Part shown: one piece after another, positions 35,814-45,239 of the stretch
How positions within the stretch are numbered: the stretch's first letter is position 1
Layout of the letters: the number at the start of each line of letters is the position of its first letter
From: an uncultured Gammaproteobacteria bacterium
GTDB lineage: Bacteria; Pseudomonadota; Gammaproteobacteria; Pseudomonadales; Pseudohongiellaceae
Assembly (NCBI GenBank): GCA_937898685.1
Contig: CALEJT010000023.1
Coordinates: forward strand, 1 to 64,000
DNA: 64,000 nt
Direction of reading: 5' to 3'
Notes under the pieces: model-generated
What the model was told of the DNA's origin: nothing
Database searches by the model: none
What the model saw: only the letters and a program-made list of their open reading frames with translations
Made by a program: the position numbers and the translations under genes

Positions 35814-36608
35814 ATGCAGCAGTATCTCGATCTCATGCGCCGCATCCGCGACGAAGGCGTGCAGAAGGAAGACCGCACCGGCACCGGCACGCTGTCGATC
35901 TTCGGGCCGCAGATGCGCTTCGATCTTCAGCAGGGCTTTCCGCTCGTCACCACCAAGAAGCTGCATCTGAAGTCCATCATCCACGAGCTGCTGTGGTTTC
36001 TCAGTGGCGACACCAACACCCGCTACCTCAAGGAAAACGGCGTCAGCATCTGGGACGAATGGGCCGATGAGAACGGTGATCTCGGGCCGGTCTACGGCCG
36101 ACAGTGGCGTGCCTGGCCGGGCAAGGATGGCACCAGCATCGATCAGATCAGCAACGTGGTGAACTCGCTGCGCAAGAATCCCGATTCACGTCGTCATCTC
36201 GTCGTGGCCTACAACCCGACCTTCGTCGACGAAATGGCGCTGCCGCCCTGTCATTCGCTGTTCCAGTTCTATGTGGCGCAGGGACGACTCTCGTGCCAGC
36301 TCTATCAGCGTTCGGCCGACACCTTCCTCGGTGTCCCTTTCAACATCGCATCCTACGCACTGCTCACCCACATGGTGGCGCAGCAGTGCGATCTCGACGT
36401 CGGCGAATTCATCTGGACCGGCGGCGACACGCATCTGTATCTCAATCATCTGTCGCAGGTGGAAGAGCAGCTCAAACGCGAGCCCTACCCCTTGCCGCGT
36501 CTCGTGATCAAACGGCGGCCGGAATCGCTCTTCGATTACCGCTATGACGACTTCGAATTCGTGAACTACCAGTACCATCCGCACATCGCCGCGGCAGTGG
36601 CCGTGTAA
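35814..36608 (+). CDS. thyA: Thymidylate synthase
   Basis: 264 residues, exact E. coli-type length. Converts dUMP to dTMP with methylene-THF. The catalytic Cys lies in LPPCHSLFQF, with RRHLVVAYNP, CQLYQRSADTFLGVPFNI and DTHLYLNH also present. The dihydrofolate it produces is recycled by the folA product encoded 22 bp downstream. Confidence 0.98.
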   Translation: MQQYLDLMRRIRDEGVQKEDRTGTGTLSIFGPQMRFDLQQGFPLVTTKKLHLKSIIHELLWFLSGDTNTRYLKENGVSIWDEWADENGDLGPVYGRQWRAWPGKDGTSIDQISNVVNSLRKNPDSRRHLVVAYNPTFVDEMALPPCHSLFQFYVAQGRLSCQLYQRSADTFLGVPFNIASYALLTHMVAQQCDLDVGEFIWTGGDTHLYLNHLSQVEEQLKREPYPLPRLVIKRRPESLFDYRYDDFEFVNYQYHPHIAAAVAV

Positions 36609-36630
36609 CTGGGTTCACCTGGAGGTATCC

Positions 36631-37146
36631 ATGAAAATCGCGCTGGTCGTGGCTGTTTCGCGCAACGGCGTCATCGGCAAGGACAACGCGCTGCCCTGGC
36701 ATCTGCCGGAGGATCTGAAATTCTTCAAGCGCGTCACGCTGCACAAACCCGTGATCATGGGTCGTAAGACCTATGACTCGATCGGCAAACCCTTGGTGCA
36801 ACGCGTGAACATCGTCATCACCCGCAGCAAGGACTACAACGCACCGGGCACGCTGGTGGTGAACTCGCTCGAAGCAGCGCTCGAACGCTGCGCTTCCCTG
36901 CTGCGTCTGAAGGGTGCACCGCAGGACAGCGAAGTGTCGGTGATCGGCGGTGCACAGATCTTCGCGGATGCCTTGCCCATCGCGGATCGACTGTATTTCA
37001 CCGAAGTGCATGCCGACATCGATGGCGACGTGTTCTTTCCGCCCTTCGATCGCAGCGAATGGGTAGAGGTCTCGCGTGAAGATCACGCCGCGTGTGAGAA
37101 GAATCCCTATCCGTACAGTTTCGTGGTGCTGGAGCGCAAGCGATGA
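36631..37146 (+). CDS. folA: Dihydrofolate reductase
   Basis: 171 residues. NADPH-dependent reduction of dihydrofolate. The N-terminal SRNGVIGKDNALPWHLPEDLKFF, IMGRKTYDSIG and VIGGAQIFADAL are typical. AGGAG precedes the ATG. The end overlaps the hydrolase gene by ATGA. Confidence 0.97.
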   Translation: MKIALVVAVSRNGVIGKDNALPWHLPEDLKFFKRVTLHKPVIMGRKTYDSIGKPLVQRVNIVITRSKDYNAPGTLVVNSLEAALERCASLLRLKGAPQDSEVSVIGGAQIFADALPIADRLYFTEVHADIDGDVFFPPFDRSEWVEVSREDHAACEKNPYPYSFVVLERKR

Positions 37147-38384
37147 CGCGAAAGTTGCCCCGTGTGTTGGTTGGCGTCGCCGCGACGGCGGCGGTGTTCT
37201 ACATGGCTGCGGGTTTCGCCCTCAGTCGCGGCAAGGAACTCGGCCCGCAACACGCAGAGCTCGACTATCCGCCTTTCGATTTCAGCATGGGCTCCATCGA
37301 GGATTACGCCGCTTACACCGAGGCCTATCTCAAGGCCTCGCGCGGCGATGAGCTCGATGCCTTCACGCTGGAAAATCTCAAACCCTTTCTGCTCGAACCC
37401 GGCCCCGAGTGCGAGCGTTTGCCCGATGGCCGCGTGTCCCATGGTGTCGTGCTGACGCATGGCCTGCTCGACACGCCCTATTCCCTGCGCCCGCTCGGCG
37501 AAGCGCTGCGCGAACGTTGCATGTTGGTCTACGGACTCTTGTTGCCGGGGCACGGCGCGCGTCCCGGCGCTCTGCTCACGAGTTCCTGGGAAGACTGGGC
37601 CGCCGCCGAGCATTGGGCGGCCGAGCAGATAGGTGTGCAGGTGGATCATCTGCTGCTTGCCGGGCATTCCGCCGGGGGCGCACTGTCGGTATTGGAGTCG
37701 GCGCGCAATGAAGACGTCGAAGCCTTGATCCTGTTCGCACCGGCGCTCGGCATTGCCAGTACCGCCCGCTATGCGCAGTTCCTCACGCCGCTCGGGCGTC
37801 TCTTCCCCGCCGCCGGTTGGTTCTCGGTGGCGGAAGATTCCGCGATCTATCGCTACGAATCCTTCGCCTTTCAGGCCATCGCCGAAACCTGGGCGCTGAT
37901 TCAGAACGCCTGGTCGGCGGAACACGCCACGCATCGCAATCTGCCGACCTTCGCGGTGGTGAGCCATCCCGATACCACGGTCGATACCGATGCCGCACTC
38001 GCCTACATGGCGGAGAACACCAATCCCGCTTCTCTGACCTTGCTCTACAGTCAGCATCCCGAAACCGAAACGGTGATCGGCCCCCGCGTGCAGGTGTTGC
38101 CGAGCGCCGACTTTGCCAATGGCGTGCTCGGCACGTCGCATCTCGGCCTGATGACGCCGCCAGAACATCCCTACTACGGGCGCGACGGTGAATATCGCAA
38201 CTGTGGTCATTACGCCGAGACGAGCAACGAATACGCCGACTGCAAGGCCGGCAAACGCAACTACTACGGCGAGGCCACGCAGGAAAACCTGGTGCAGGGC
38301 CTCGTGGAGCGCATCGCGTTCAATCCCTACTACGACGCGATGCTCGACGAGCTCCTCAAGTTTCTCGCCAATCTGGAACGCTGA
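37143..38384 (+). CDS. Alpha/beta hydrolase with N-terminal membrane anchor
   Basis: 413 residues. An N-terminal hydrophobic segment (VLVGVAATAAVFYMAAGFAL) is an anchor or signal. The fold has VVLTHGLLDTPYSLRPL near residue 100 and the nucleophile elbow GHSAGG with Ser176. A late SHLGLMTPPEHPYYG carries the likely catalytic His, as in carboxylesterases and monoacylglycerol lipases. Two Cys pairs near the C-terminus are unusual for a cytoplasmic enzyme and fit a periplasmic location. Coupled to folA by a 4-nt overlap; substrate unknown. Confidence 0.8.
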   Translation: MTRKLPRVLVGVAATAAVFYMAAGFALSRGKELGPQHAELDYPPFDFSMGSIEDYAAYTEAYLKASRGDELDAFTLENLKPFLLEPGPECERLPDGRVSHGVVLTHGLLDTPYSLRPLGEALRERCMLVYGLLLPGHGARPGALLTSSWEDWAAAEHWAAEQIGVQVDHLLLAGHSAGGALSVLESARNEDVEALILFAPALGIASTARYAQFLTPLGRLFPAAGWFSVAEDSAIYRYESFAFQAIAETWALIQNAWSAEHATHRNLPTFAVVSHPDTTVDTDAALAYMAENTNPASLTLLYSQHPETETVIGPRVQVLPSADFANGVLGTSHLGLMTPPEHPYYGRDGEYRNCGHYAETSNEYADCKAGKRNYYGEATQENLVQGLVERIAFNPYYDAMLDELLKFLANLER

Positions 38385-38389
38385 GCCGC

Positions 38390-40240
38390 ATGGCGCGCTT
38401 CATTCCCGCTCTCGATGTCTGCGTGGGGAAGATGACCTCGGGGCAGAGGCGTCTCGCGCGAACCTTCGAAGCACTGTTGGAAGACGACTACCTCGTGTGG
38501 TTCGACCTGCCGCCCACCAAGGTGCGGCGCTATCCCGACTTCATGTTGCTGCATCCAGCGCGCGGCTTGCTCTTCATCGACGTGCGCGATTGGAAGTCGG
38601 AGCAACTGCGCAACATCAATGCGACCACGGTGGAACTCCTCACCGATACCGGCCTCAAGCACGTGCCGAATCCGATGGAAGTCGTGCGTCAGCAAACACA
38701 CGCCGTGTTGTCGCAACTCGAACGTGATCCGCAGCTCAAACATCCCACGGGACAGTCACTCAATCGTCTCGCCTTTCCCTACGGCTATGGTGTGGCGCTA
38801 CCGAATGTCTCGCGCGCGGAACTCGAAGCTGGGTTGAGCGAAGAGCTGCGCCGCAAGGTCTTGCCCGATCATCTTTTGCTCTGCCGCGAAGATCTCGGGG
38901 AAAAGGCCGACGCGGAACTGTTCCAGCAGAATCTCTGGAACATGTTCCAACACGCCGGGTCCACGCGACTCTCGCTGCCGCAGATCAACCGCATCCGTTG
39001 GCATCTCTTCCCCGAACTGCGCATCAGTGCGCGTCAGGGTGGTTTCTTCGATGAACGTCCCGCACCCGAACGTCGCAGTGCTTCATTGAAGGAAGAGCTA
39101 CCCGCCCTGATGCGCGTGCTCGACCTCGAACAGGAACAGTTGGCGCGCAGTCTCGGTGATGGTCATCGCGTCGTACACGGCGTTTCAGGTACTGGTAAGA
39201 CCCTCATCCTCGGCTACCGCTGTTTGCAGCTAGCCGAAGAAATGCATCGGCCGATTCTGGTGCTGTGTTTCAACATCGTGCTGGCGGCGCGTCTGCGCTG
39301 CTTCGTGCGCGAGAAGGAATTGGGCGACAAGGTGCAGGTCTATCACTTCCACGATTGGTGCGCGGAACAGTTGCGTACTTATCACGTCGACATGTCACGC
39401 CATGCGGGTTCCGTGGCCCAACGCCAGGTGACTGCGGTGATCGATGGCGTGGCGCGCGGCCTGATTCCGAAAGGTCAGTACGGCGCACTCTTGATCGACG
39501 AAGGTCACGAGTTCGAACCGGAGTGGTTGCGGCTCGTGTCGCAGATGGTCGATCCGGAAACGAATTCCTTGTTGCTGCTCTACGATCAGACGCAGCAGAA
39601 ACATCGCAAACCCTTCAGCTTTTCGAGTGTGGGCATCCAGGCGCAGGGCCGCACCACCATCCTGCGCCTGAACTACCGCAACACGCGCGAAATCCTGCAA
39701 TACGCCTACGACTTCGCGCAGGCCTATTTCACTCAGCCCGATCCCGAACTGCCGCTGCTCGCACCGGAAGACGCCGGTGCGCGTGGCGATGCGCCGCAGG
39801 TGCGTGTGTTCGATAGTCTGGAGCAGGAGGTCGCGGCGGCGCTCGATCAGATCGATACCTGGCATCGCCAAGGCGTGGCCTGGCATGAGATCGGCATTCT
39901 CTATCCCGGTGGTCCCGCCGGTACACGCATGGCGAAGGCGATGCAGGCGAAGGCCTTGCCCTTCTTCTGGTTGGCGACGAGTTCCAATCGCAAGCAGTTC
40001 CAGATCGATGCCGACGTGCTCAATCTGTTGCCGATCGGCAGCAGCACGGGCCTCGAGTTCGAGCGCGTGATCATTCTCGACAGCAGTTGGCAGGGCAAGG
40101 ACGACGCCGAGCGCAACAAGGATCCGGCCGAGCGCATCCGTCATCTCTATGTCGGTCTCACGCGTGCGCGCTCGCATCTCGTCATCTCACTGCATCGCCA
40201 CAACACGATGAGTCAGGCGCTGCGCAAGATCGCCAGCTGA
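38390..40240 (+). CDS. NERD-domain SF1 (UvrD-like) helicase
   Basis: 616 residues. Residues about 15-75 carry a nuclease-related (NERD) motif set: YPDFMLLHPARGLLFIDVRD-W-K, with the usual acidic/Lys pattern but V-R where many NERD proteins have E-x-K. A compact SF1 helicase follows: Walker A GVSGTGKT, Walker B LLIDEGHEFE, motif IV LNYRNTREIL, GLEFERVIILDSS and YVGLTRARSHLVI. NERD-helicases occur in DNA repair contexts and include the Nhi phage-defence protein; here there is no defence neighbourhood. It starts 6 bp after the hydrolase. Function inferred only at family level. Confidence 0.85.
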   Translation: MARFIPALDVCVGKMTSGQRRLARTFEALLEDDYLVWFDLPPTKVRRYPDFMLLHPARGLLFIDVRDWKSEQLRNINATTVELLTDTGLKHVPNPMEVVRQQTHAVLSQLERDPQLKHPTGQSLNRLAFPYGYGVALPNVSRAELEAGLSEELRRKVLPDHLLLCREDLGEKADAELFQQNLWNMFQHAGSTRLSLPQINRIRWHLFPELRISARQGGFFDERPAPERRSASLKEELPALMRVLDLEQEQLARSLGDGHRVVHGVSGTGKTLILGYRCLQLAEEMHRPILVLCFNIVLAARLRCFVREKELGDKVQVYHFHDWCAEQLRTYHVDMSRHAGSVAQRQVTAVIDGVARGLIPKGQYGALLIDEGHEFEPEWLRLVSQMVDPETNSLLLLYDQTQQKHRKPFSFSSVGIQAQGRTTILRLNYRNTREILQYAYDFAQAYFTQPDPELPLLAPEDAGARGDAPQVRVFDSLEQEVAAALDQIDTWHRQGVAWHEIGILYPGGPAGTRMAKAMQAKALPFFWLATSSNRKQFQIDADVLNLLPIGSSTGLEFERVIILDSSWQGKDDAERNKDPAERIRHLYVGLTRARSHLVISLHRHNTMSQALRKIAS

Positions 40241-40247
40241 GGTCGCG

Positions 40248-40610
40248 ATGAAGAACACACTGCTTCGCTACGATCCCACGCAGGAATATTGGTTCGAAGA
40301 AGGTTGCTTCATCACCGAACTCCTCAATACTCCCGACGATCCTGCGCTTTCCATCGCTCGCGCGCGCGTTCCGCCCGGTGTGACGACCAAATGGCATAGC
40401 CTCGACGGCATCACCGAACGTTACGTGATCCAGCAAGGAGAAGGCTTGGTCGAAGTGGGTGATGCTCCACCGCAACGTGTAGCCGCCAACGATGTGGTGC
40501 TCATCCCGCCCGGTACGCGCCAGCGCATCACCAACATGGGGGATGGTGATCTCGTGTTTCTCGCACTTTGTACGCCGCGTTTTCGCGTCGAGGCCTATCA
40601 CGAAGAATAA
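40248..40610 (+). CDS. Cupin-domain protein
   Basis: 120 residues, one small beta-barrel. Motif 1 is VPPGVTTKWHSLDGITERYV followed by GEGLVEVGD; motif 2 is VLIPPGTRQRITN. The first motif has one clear His and a Glu, giving a possible metal site. It follows the helicase by 7 bp. Small single-domain cupins have many roles and I cannot choose one. Confidence 0.85.
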   Translation: MKNTLLRYDPTQEYWFEEGCFITELLNTPDDPALSIARARVPPGVTTKWHSLDGITERYVIQQGEGLVEVGDAPPQRVAANDVVLIPPGTRQRITNMGDGDLVFLALCTPRFRVEAYHEE

Positions 40611-40686
40611 GTGCGAATTCGTCTTGCTGTTTCATTGCAAGCTTGCTGTCATTGCCGAACTCTTCGATTGTGCGACGGAGACTGCG

Positions 40687-40890
40687 ATGCCCTACATCAA
40701 TATCAAGCTAACCAAGGAAGGCGTCACCAGTGAGCAGAAAGCAGAACTGATCCAAGGCGTGACGGAACTTCTGCAGCGCGTGCTCAACAAGAATCCCGCC
40801 ACCACTGTCGTCGTCATCGATGAGGTCGAGACGGACAACTGGGGCATCGGTGGTGAACCAGTTACAAAGAGACGCAGGAAAGGACTGTGA
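40687..40890 (+). CDS. 4-oxalocrotonate tautomerase-like protein
   Basis: 67 residues. The sequence begins MPYINIKLTKEGVT, so Met removal leaves the catalytic N-terminal Pro1 of tautomerases, and ends with the basic KRRRKGL. It isomerises 2-hydroxydienoate-type or phenylenolpyruvate-like substrates in the known family; the true substrate is open. The ATG at 40687 was chosen because Pro must follow Met. Confidence 0.88.
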   Translation: MPYINIKLTKEGVTSEQKAELIQGVTELLQRVLNKNPATTVVVIDEVETDNWGIGGEPVTKRRRKGL

Positions 40891-40940
40891 CTTGGCGCTA
40901 GTGTGCGCTCTTCTTCAACTCGATCCTGCAGGAGGATTCA

Positions 40941-41360
40941 ATGAACGGACAATGCCTATGTGGTGCAGTCACGCTGCGCACGGAAGACGCGAAGGAGATT
41001 GGCGCTTGTCATTGCAGCTACTGTCGCCGCTGGGGCAGTGGAGGTCCTCTGCTCGCCGTGCATTGCGGCACGAAGGTCGAGTTCAATGGCGCAGAGCAGA
41101 TCTCGGTCTATCCGTCTTCGGAATGGGCCGAGCGCGCCTTCTGCAAACGTTGCGGTACGCATCTGTACTACAAGCTACTGGCCTCGGGTGAATACTTCGT
41201 GCCCGCCGGCGTGTTCGACACGCAGGACTTCGAGATCACTTCGCAGATCTACATCGACAAGAAACCGGACTTCTACGCTCTGGCCAACGACACGCCGACG
41301 CTGACTGAAGCTCAGGTGTTGGAGCTCTTCGGCGTGCCGGCCGACGAAGCGCCGAAATGA
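40941..41360 (+). CDS. GFA-family (CENP-V/glutathione-dependent formaldehyde-activating) protein
   Basis: 139 residues. The two zinc sites of the family are visible: CLCGAVT near the start with CHCSYCRRW, then FCKRCGTHLYY. The family was named after an enzyme once thought to link formaldehyde to glutathione; most members are of unknown function. AGGAGG lies about 8 nt upstream of the ATG. Confidence 0.9.
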   Translation: MNGQCLCGAVTLRTEDAKEIGACHCSYCRRWGSGGPLLAVHCGTKVEFNGAEQISVYPSSEWAERAFCKRCGTHLYYKLLASGEYFVPAGVFDTQDFEITSQIYIDKKPDFYALANDTPTLTEAQVLELFGVPADEAPK

Positions 41361-41464
41361 ACGCGATCACACTCCGCGTGCAGCTCTTGCGCTAAGGTAG
41401 CTCGGCGGGAAGCGGCGACGATAACCATCTCGGGTGCGACTGCCGGTTCCCTGCAAGGAGCTCT

Positions 41465-41821
41465 ATGTCGGAACTTCAAGACCCCAGAGTGTTCTTTTCG
41501 GCGGAGCGTTCGCTCCTGTCCTGGAACCGCACGAGTCTGGCGCTCATCACCTTCGGCTTCTTCATCAACCGCTCGGGAATCATGTTGCCGCTGGTGTCGG
41601 AAGAACAAGGTGAGAAGGAGGCTCTCTTCGCCTGGCTCGGCCTCGCCTTCATCTTCATCGGTTCGATCTGTTCGCTCTATGCCGTCAGGCAGTTCCGCAA
41701 GGTGGTCGCTTCTCTCGGTCCTTCCGAAATCCCTCCCGGTTATCGCATGCATTGGAGCACGGCCCCCAACATCCTCGTTGGAGTATTGGGTTTCATGGTG
41801 ATGGTGGTGTTGAATCTCTGA
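41465..41821 (+). CDS. DUF202 (YidH-family) membrane protein
   Basis: 118 residues, three membrane helices. The family signature ERSLLSWNRTSLALITFGFF is at the N-terminus. AAGGAGCTCT lies 5-8 nt before the ATG. The function of YidH/DUF202 proteins is not established in general. Confidence 0.88.
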   Translation: MSELQDPRVFFSAERSLLSWNRTSLALITFGFFINRSGIMLPLVSEEQGEKEALFAWLGLAFIFIGSICSLYAVRQFRKVVASLGPSEIPPGYRMHWSTAPNILVGVLGFMVMVVLNL

Positions 41822-41957
41822 TGCTCCTCACGGGGAGGAGACGCAGTGAGACGGTGCAGAAAAGTAGTTGAGTCCATGGCGGGGAATTCATCGCCATGTC
41901 TGAAGTATCCAACGACAGGTGCACGACGAAAATGTGGAACAGGACGAGGTCGATGCC

Positions 41958-42425
41958 ATGCACGTAACTAAATTCTGGCGTTTGAAGGACTGGCTGGAGG
42001 TCGTGGCGAACCTCGTCATCATTCTTGCCGGTCTGGCGGGTGCCGTGTGGTGGGTCAGCGACACCCGTGCCGACGCCATTGCGAACAATCGTCAGGCTCT
42101 CATGGGCGAATGGACCAATGAGGGCGACATTCTTTCCACCGAAACCAGGTTTCTCACACTGAGTCTGCAAGACTATGCCGGCGACGTGATCGGATCCGTC
42201 AGAGGTCCGGGTTTCGACGAAGTGTTCGACGTGCAGGCAGAGATCGGCTGGTTCGCAAGCGAACTGCAACTGACGCAACTGCTGGGTCGCAGAGTGGAGC
42301 CTGTCGCGAGCGTTACCGTCAAACTCATCGGCAACGGCAATCGCTTGCAATGGGAAGTCGTTGGCGATGCACCCGATTATCTGCCTCGTGCTACGACGCT
42401 CTGGCCGAGTCCAGGAGCGTTGTGA
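41958..42425 (+). CDS. Single-pass membrane protein of unknown function
   Basis: 155 residues from ATG 41958; an in-frame GTG at 41919 would add 13 polar residues. One membrane helix (VVANLVIILAGLAGAVWWV) near the N-terminus is followed by a beta-rich domain of about 110 residues. I recognise no family. It runs toward the convergent regA gene. Confidence 0.55.
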   Translation: MHVTKFWRLKDWLEVVANLVIILAGLAGAVWWVSDTRADAIANNRQALMGEWTNEGDILSTETRFLTLSLQDYAGDVIGSVRGPGFDEVFDVQAEIGWFASELQLTQLLGRRVEPVASVTVKLIGNGNRLQWEVVGDAPDYLPRATTLWPSPGAL

Positions 42426-42482
42426 GAGCAGTGCGCCACGGGGGGCCGCAAGCGCCCTCTTCGCCCAACCCGCGAGGAACCA

Positions 42483-43031
42483 CTATTGCCTCACCGGCCG
42501 CTTCTGCAATTTGCGCTGGAGGGTACGGCGATGCATGCCGAGGCTGCGGGCAGTGGCGGAGATGTTGCCGTCGTTCTCGATGAGAACACGCTGAATGTGC
42601 TCCCACTCCAAGCGATCGACCGAGATGGGTTGCTCGGGCACGGGAGAACTCGGCACCGCGGGCGCCGGTTCTTCACCGAGACCGAGCTTCTGAAGGATTT
42701 CATCGGCATCGAGCGGCTTGCAGGCATAGTCCCACGCGCCGAGCTTGATGGCGGCGACGGCCGTGGCGATGCTGGAATAGCCGGTCAGAATCAGGATGCG
42801 CATGTAGGGATTGCAGGCCAACAGCGGTGTGATCACATCGAGGCCGGATTCCTGTGAGATCTTGAGGTCGACCACGGCCAACTGCGGCGCATCGGCGCGC
42901 GCGAGCTCGAGCGCATCTTCGACGTTGAGCGCTTCGCTCACGCGATGACCACGACGGCGCAGCGCCTTCGCCAGAATGCTGACGAAAGTCGCATCGTCGT
43001 CGAGCACCAGGATGTGCGCAGCATCGCTCAT
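42483..43031 (-). CDS. regA: Redox response regulator RegA/ActR/RoxR family
   Basis: 182 residues. The receiver domain has DDD near residue 11, phospho-acceptor Asp in AVVDLKI and Lys in YACKPLD. A linker follows and a Fis-type helix-turn-helix ends the protein (NISATARSLGMHRRTLQRKL), which is the near-invariant RegA recognition helix. It controls energy and redox genes. Its start overlaps the end of the kinase gene by 4 nt. Confidence 0.92.
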   Translation of the reverse strand: MSDAAHILVLDDDATFVSILAKALRRRGHRVSEALNVEDALELARADAPQLAVVDLKISQESGLDVITPLLACNPYMRILILTGYSSIATAVAAIKLGAWDYACKPLDADEILQKLGLGEEPAPAVPSSPVPEQPISVDRLEWEHIQRVLIENDGNISATARSLGMHRRTLQRKLQKRPVRQ

Positions 43032-44383
43032 GACTGTTCGCCCTCCTCAGTGACCGCCCCACTCGTGCGTGGCAACTGCAGCGGCAAGGTGATTTCCGTC
43101 AGCGTGCCACCTTCTTCGACCGGGTAGAGATTCACCGTACCGCCGAGGCGGTTGATGGTGGCCTGACTCAGCACCAGGCCCACGCCCATGCCATCGGCCT
43201 TGGTGGTGAGAAAACGTGTGCCGAGCTTGGCGGCGAGCGCGGGGCTGATGCCTGGACCGAAGTCGCGGATCAGCAAGGTCCAATGCGTGCCCGTCCACTT
43301 CACGCGCAGTTCGAGTCCTTCGGGACTGCTGTCGGCGGCGTTGTTGAGCATGTTGACGAGCGCCTGCTGCAGTGTCGCTTCCACCTGGATCTCCGGTGGC
43401 TGTCCCACCTGCTTCTGCAGATCGCAACTCACTTCGGGGCGCAGCAATTGCCACTGCTGCATCAACTGCACGAGGAAGTCGGTGAGCGGTAGCGTCTCGG
43501 GTTCGAGGTTCTTGAAGTCGGCCTTCTGCGCCAGGGAACGCAGCGATTCACGGCAGCGCACCACTTGTTCCTGCAGCAGCGCCAGATCCTGATCGAGGTC
43601 CTTGTCCGCACCATATTGCTGGCGCAATTCCTTCAGCAGCACCGCCATCGAACCCAAGGGCGTGCCGAGTTCGTGCGCCGTGCCCGCAGCCATGGTGGCG
43701 ACGGCGAGGATCTGCTCGTTGCGCAAGGTGTCTTCGCGATACTGGCGCAGGCGCGCTTCCTGACGTTGGTTGTCCGCTGCCATCTTCACCACGAAATAGG
43801 TGATCAGCACCGCACTCACCACGAAGTTGAACCACATGCCGATCACGTGCAGGTTGCCGGGATCGGTGCTCATGTCCATGCCGTGCCCCGCATGCATGTG
43901 GGCATCACTCGGCACGAGTTCCGGCAAAGGTTTGTAGAAGAACAGTAGCAGGCTGTAGCAACCGAGCGCGCACAGGGTGAGCGCGGTGGTATAGCGCCAC
44001 GACAGCGTCGCCGCCGCGATCGTCACGGGCACCAACAGATAGGAGATGAAGGGATTGTTGGCGCCACCGGTGAAGTAGAGCAGCAGCGACAGACCCAACA
44101 CATCGATCAAGAGATGCGCGAAGAACTCCGGCGCATGCGGGCGCCGATGTTGCTGCAAGCGCCAGTAGAGCGCGCCGTTCACCAGCGCCAGAGAAAGAAA
44201 GAGCGTGACGATCAGCGTGTAGTCGAGCTCAAGACGCAGCACCTGCCAGGCGTAGACCAAGGCCACCAGTTGCAGAAAGAACACGATGGCGCGAATCACC
44301 AGCAGGCGCTGCAGGTTCTGCCGCAGCGCGTTGAAGCTCAGTGCCTCGATGTTGCGACTGGTGTTGGTGATGCGCTCGTTCAT
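43028..44383 (-). CDS. regB: Redox sensor histidine kinase RegB/PrrB/RoxS family
   Basis: 452 residues. Six hydrophobic helices at the N-terminus include the RegB ubiquinone-binding heptapeptide GGANNPF. The H-box is AAGTAHELGTPL with the autophosphorylated His, and a HATPase domain with DFGPGI and KADGMGVGL follows. It senses the quinone pool and phosphorylates RegA. The ATG at 44383 overlaps the rlmJ stop, so a longer open frame upstream is not used. Confidence 0.93.
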   Translation of the reverse strand: MNERITNTSRNIEALSFNALRQNLQRLLVIRAIVFFLQLVALVYAWQVLRLELDYTLIVTLFLSLALVNGALYWRLQQHRRPHAPEFFAHLLIDVLGLSLLLYFTGGANNPFISYLLVPVTIAAATLSWRYTTALTLCALGCYSLLLFFYKPLPELVPSDAHMHAGHGMDMSTDPGNLHVIGMWFNFVVSAVLITYFVVKMAADNQRQEARLRQYREDTLRNEQILAVATMAAGTAHELGTPLGSMAVLLKELRQQYGADKDLDQDLALLQEQVVRCRESLRSLAQKADFKNLEPETLPLTDFLVQLMQQWQLLRPEVSCDLQKQVGQPPEIQVEATLQQALVNMLNNAADSSPEGLELRVKWTGTHWTLLIRDFGPGISPALAAKLGTRFLTTKADGMGVGLVLSQATINRLGGTVNLYPVEEGGTLTEITLPLQLPRTSGAVTEEGEQS

Positions 44384-45231
44384 TCGTCGATCAGGCGCTC
44401 CACACGCCAATGTCCGGTTTCGGGTGCCAGCTTCTCCTGGATGAGAGGCAATACTTCCCGCAGTGCACCCGGCAGGGTCCAAGGTGGATTCACCAACATC
44501 AGACCACTCGCCGTCATGCCATGACCAGGTGCATCGGGTTTCACGCCCAGTTCCACCTGCCACACATCGCGCAGGCGGCTGTGCTGCAACGACGAGACGA
44601 GGCGATCGATCTCGGAGCGATGGACCACTGGATACCACAGCAGCACCTGCGCGCTCTTCATGCGCTGATGGATGCCGTTCAAGGTGCGCACCACGGTGCG
44701 GTAGTCCTGTTTCACTTCATAAGCAGGGTCGATCAATACCACGGCGCGCTTTTGCACCGGTGGCAGCAGCGTCACTGCGCGTTGGAAGCCATCGGCCTGT
44801 TCCACACGAATGCGACGATCGCGGTGTGTGGCGCTCAATAGATGTTCGTGATCGGTAGGGTGCAGTTCGCACAGATGCAGATGATCTCGCGCGCGTAGCA
44901 CGGCAGCGGCGACCAGTGGTGAACCCGGATAGTTGCGGCGCGCGAGGAAGGGCGCGAGCACTTCGTGGTAGCCACGTAGGAGAGCAGCACCTGCTTCGCT
45001 GCAACGTTCAGCGAGTGCCGGAAGGTCGAGTTGCAGGATGCCCTGCGCCGCTTCTCCCGTGCGCTGCGCCTCGGCGGAATCGAGCCGATAGATTCCGCCG
45101 CCCGCATGCGTGTCGAGATAGAGCAGCGGTGTTTCCTTGCCGATGGCGTAACGCAGTGTGCCGGTGAGCACCAGATGCTTGAGGACGTCGGCGAAATTGC
45201 CGGCGTGAAAGGCGTGGCGATAAGACAGCAT
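44380..45231 (-). CDS. rlmJ: 23S rRNA (adenine2030-N6)-methyltransferase
   Basis: 283 residues, close to the E. coli enzyme. The N-terminus MLSYRHAFHAGNFADVLKH, the LDTHAGGGIY motif, DPAYE (the catalytic DPxY) and TASGLMLVNPPW are typical. The ATG at 45231 is set by the family start. It ends in a 4-nt overlap with regB, so the three genes rlmJ-regB-regA may be read as one unit. Confidence 0.95.
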   Translation of the reverse strand: MLSYRHAFHAGNFADVLKHLVLTGTLRYAIGKETPLLYLDTHAGGGIYRLDSAEAQRTGEAAQGILQLDLPALAERCSEAGAALLRGYHEVLAPFLARRNYPGSPLVAAAVLRARDHLHLCELHPTDHEHLLSATHRDRRIRVEQADGFQRAVTLLPPVQKRAVVLIDPAYEVKQDYRTVVRTLNGIHQRMKSAQVLLWYPVVHRSEIDRLVSSLQHSRLRDVWQVELGVKPDAPGHGMTASGLMLVNPPWTLPGALREVLPLIQEKLAPETGHWRVERLIDE

Positions 45232-45239
45232 CGGGTGTT

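Noticed and set aside
38390..40240. Defence island call for the NERD-helicase
   Set aside because: No restriction, toxin, CBASS, retron or other defence gene surrounds it; neighbours are metabolic.
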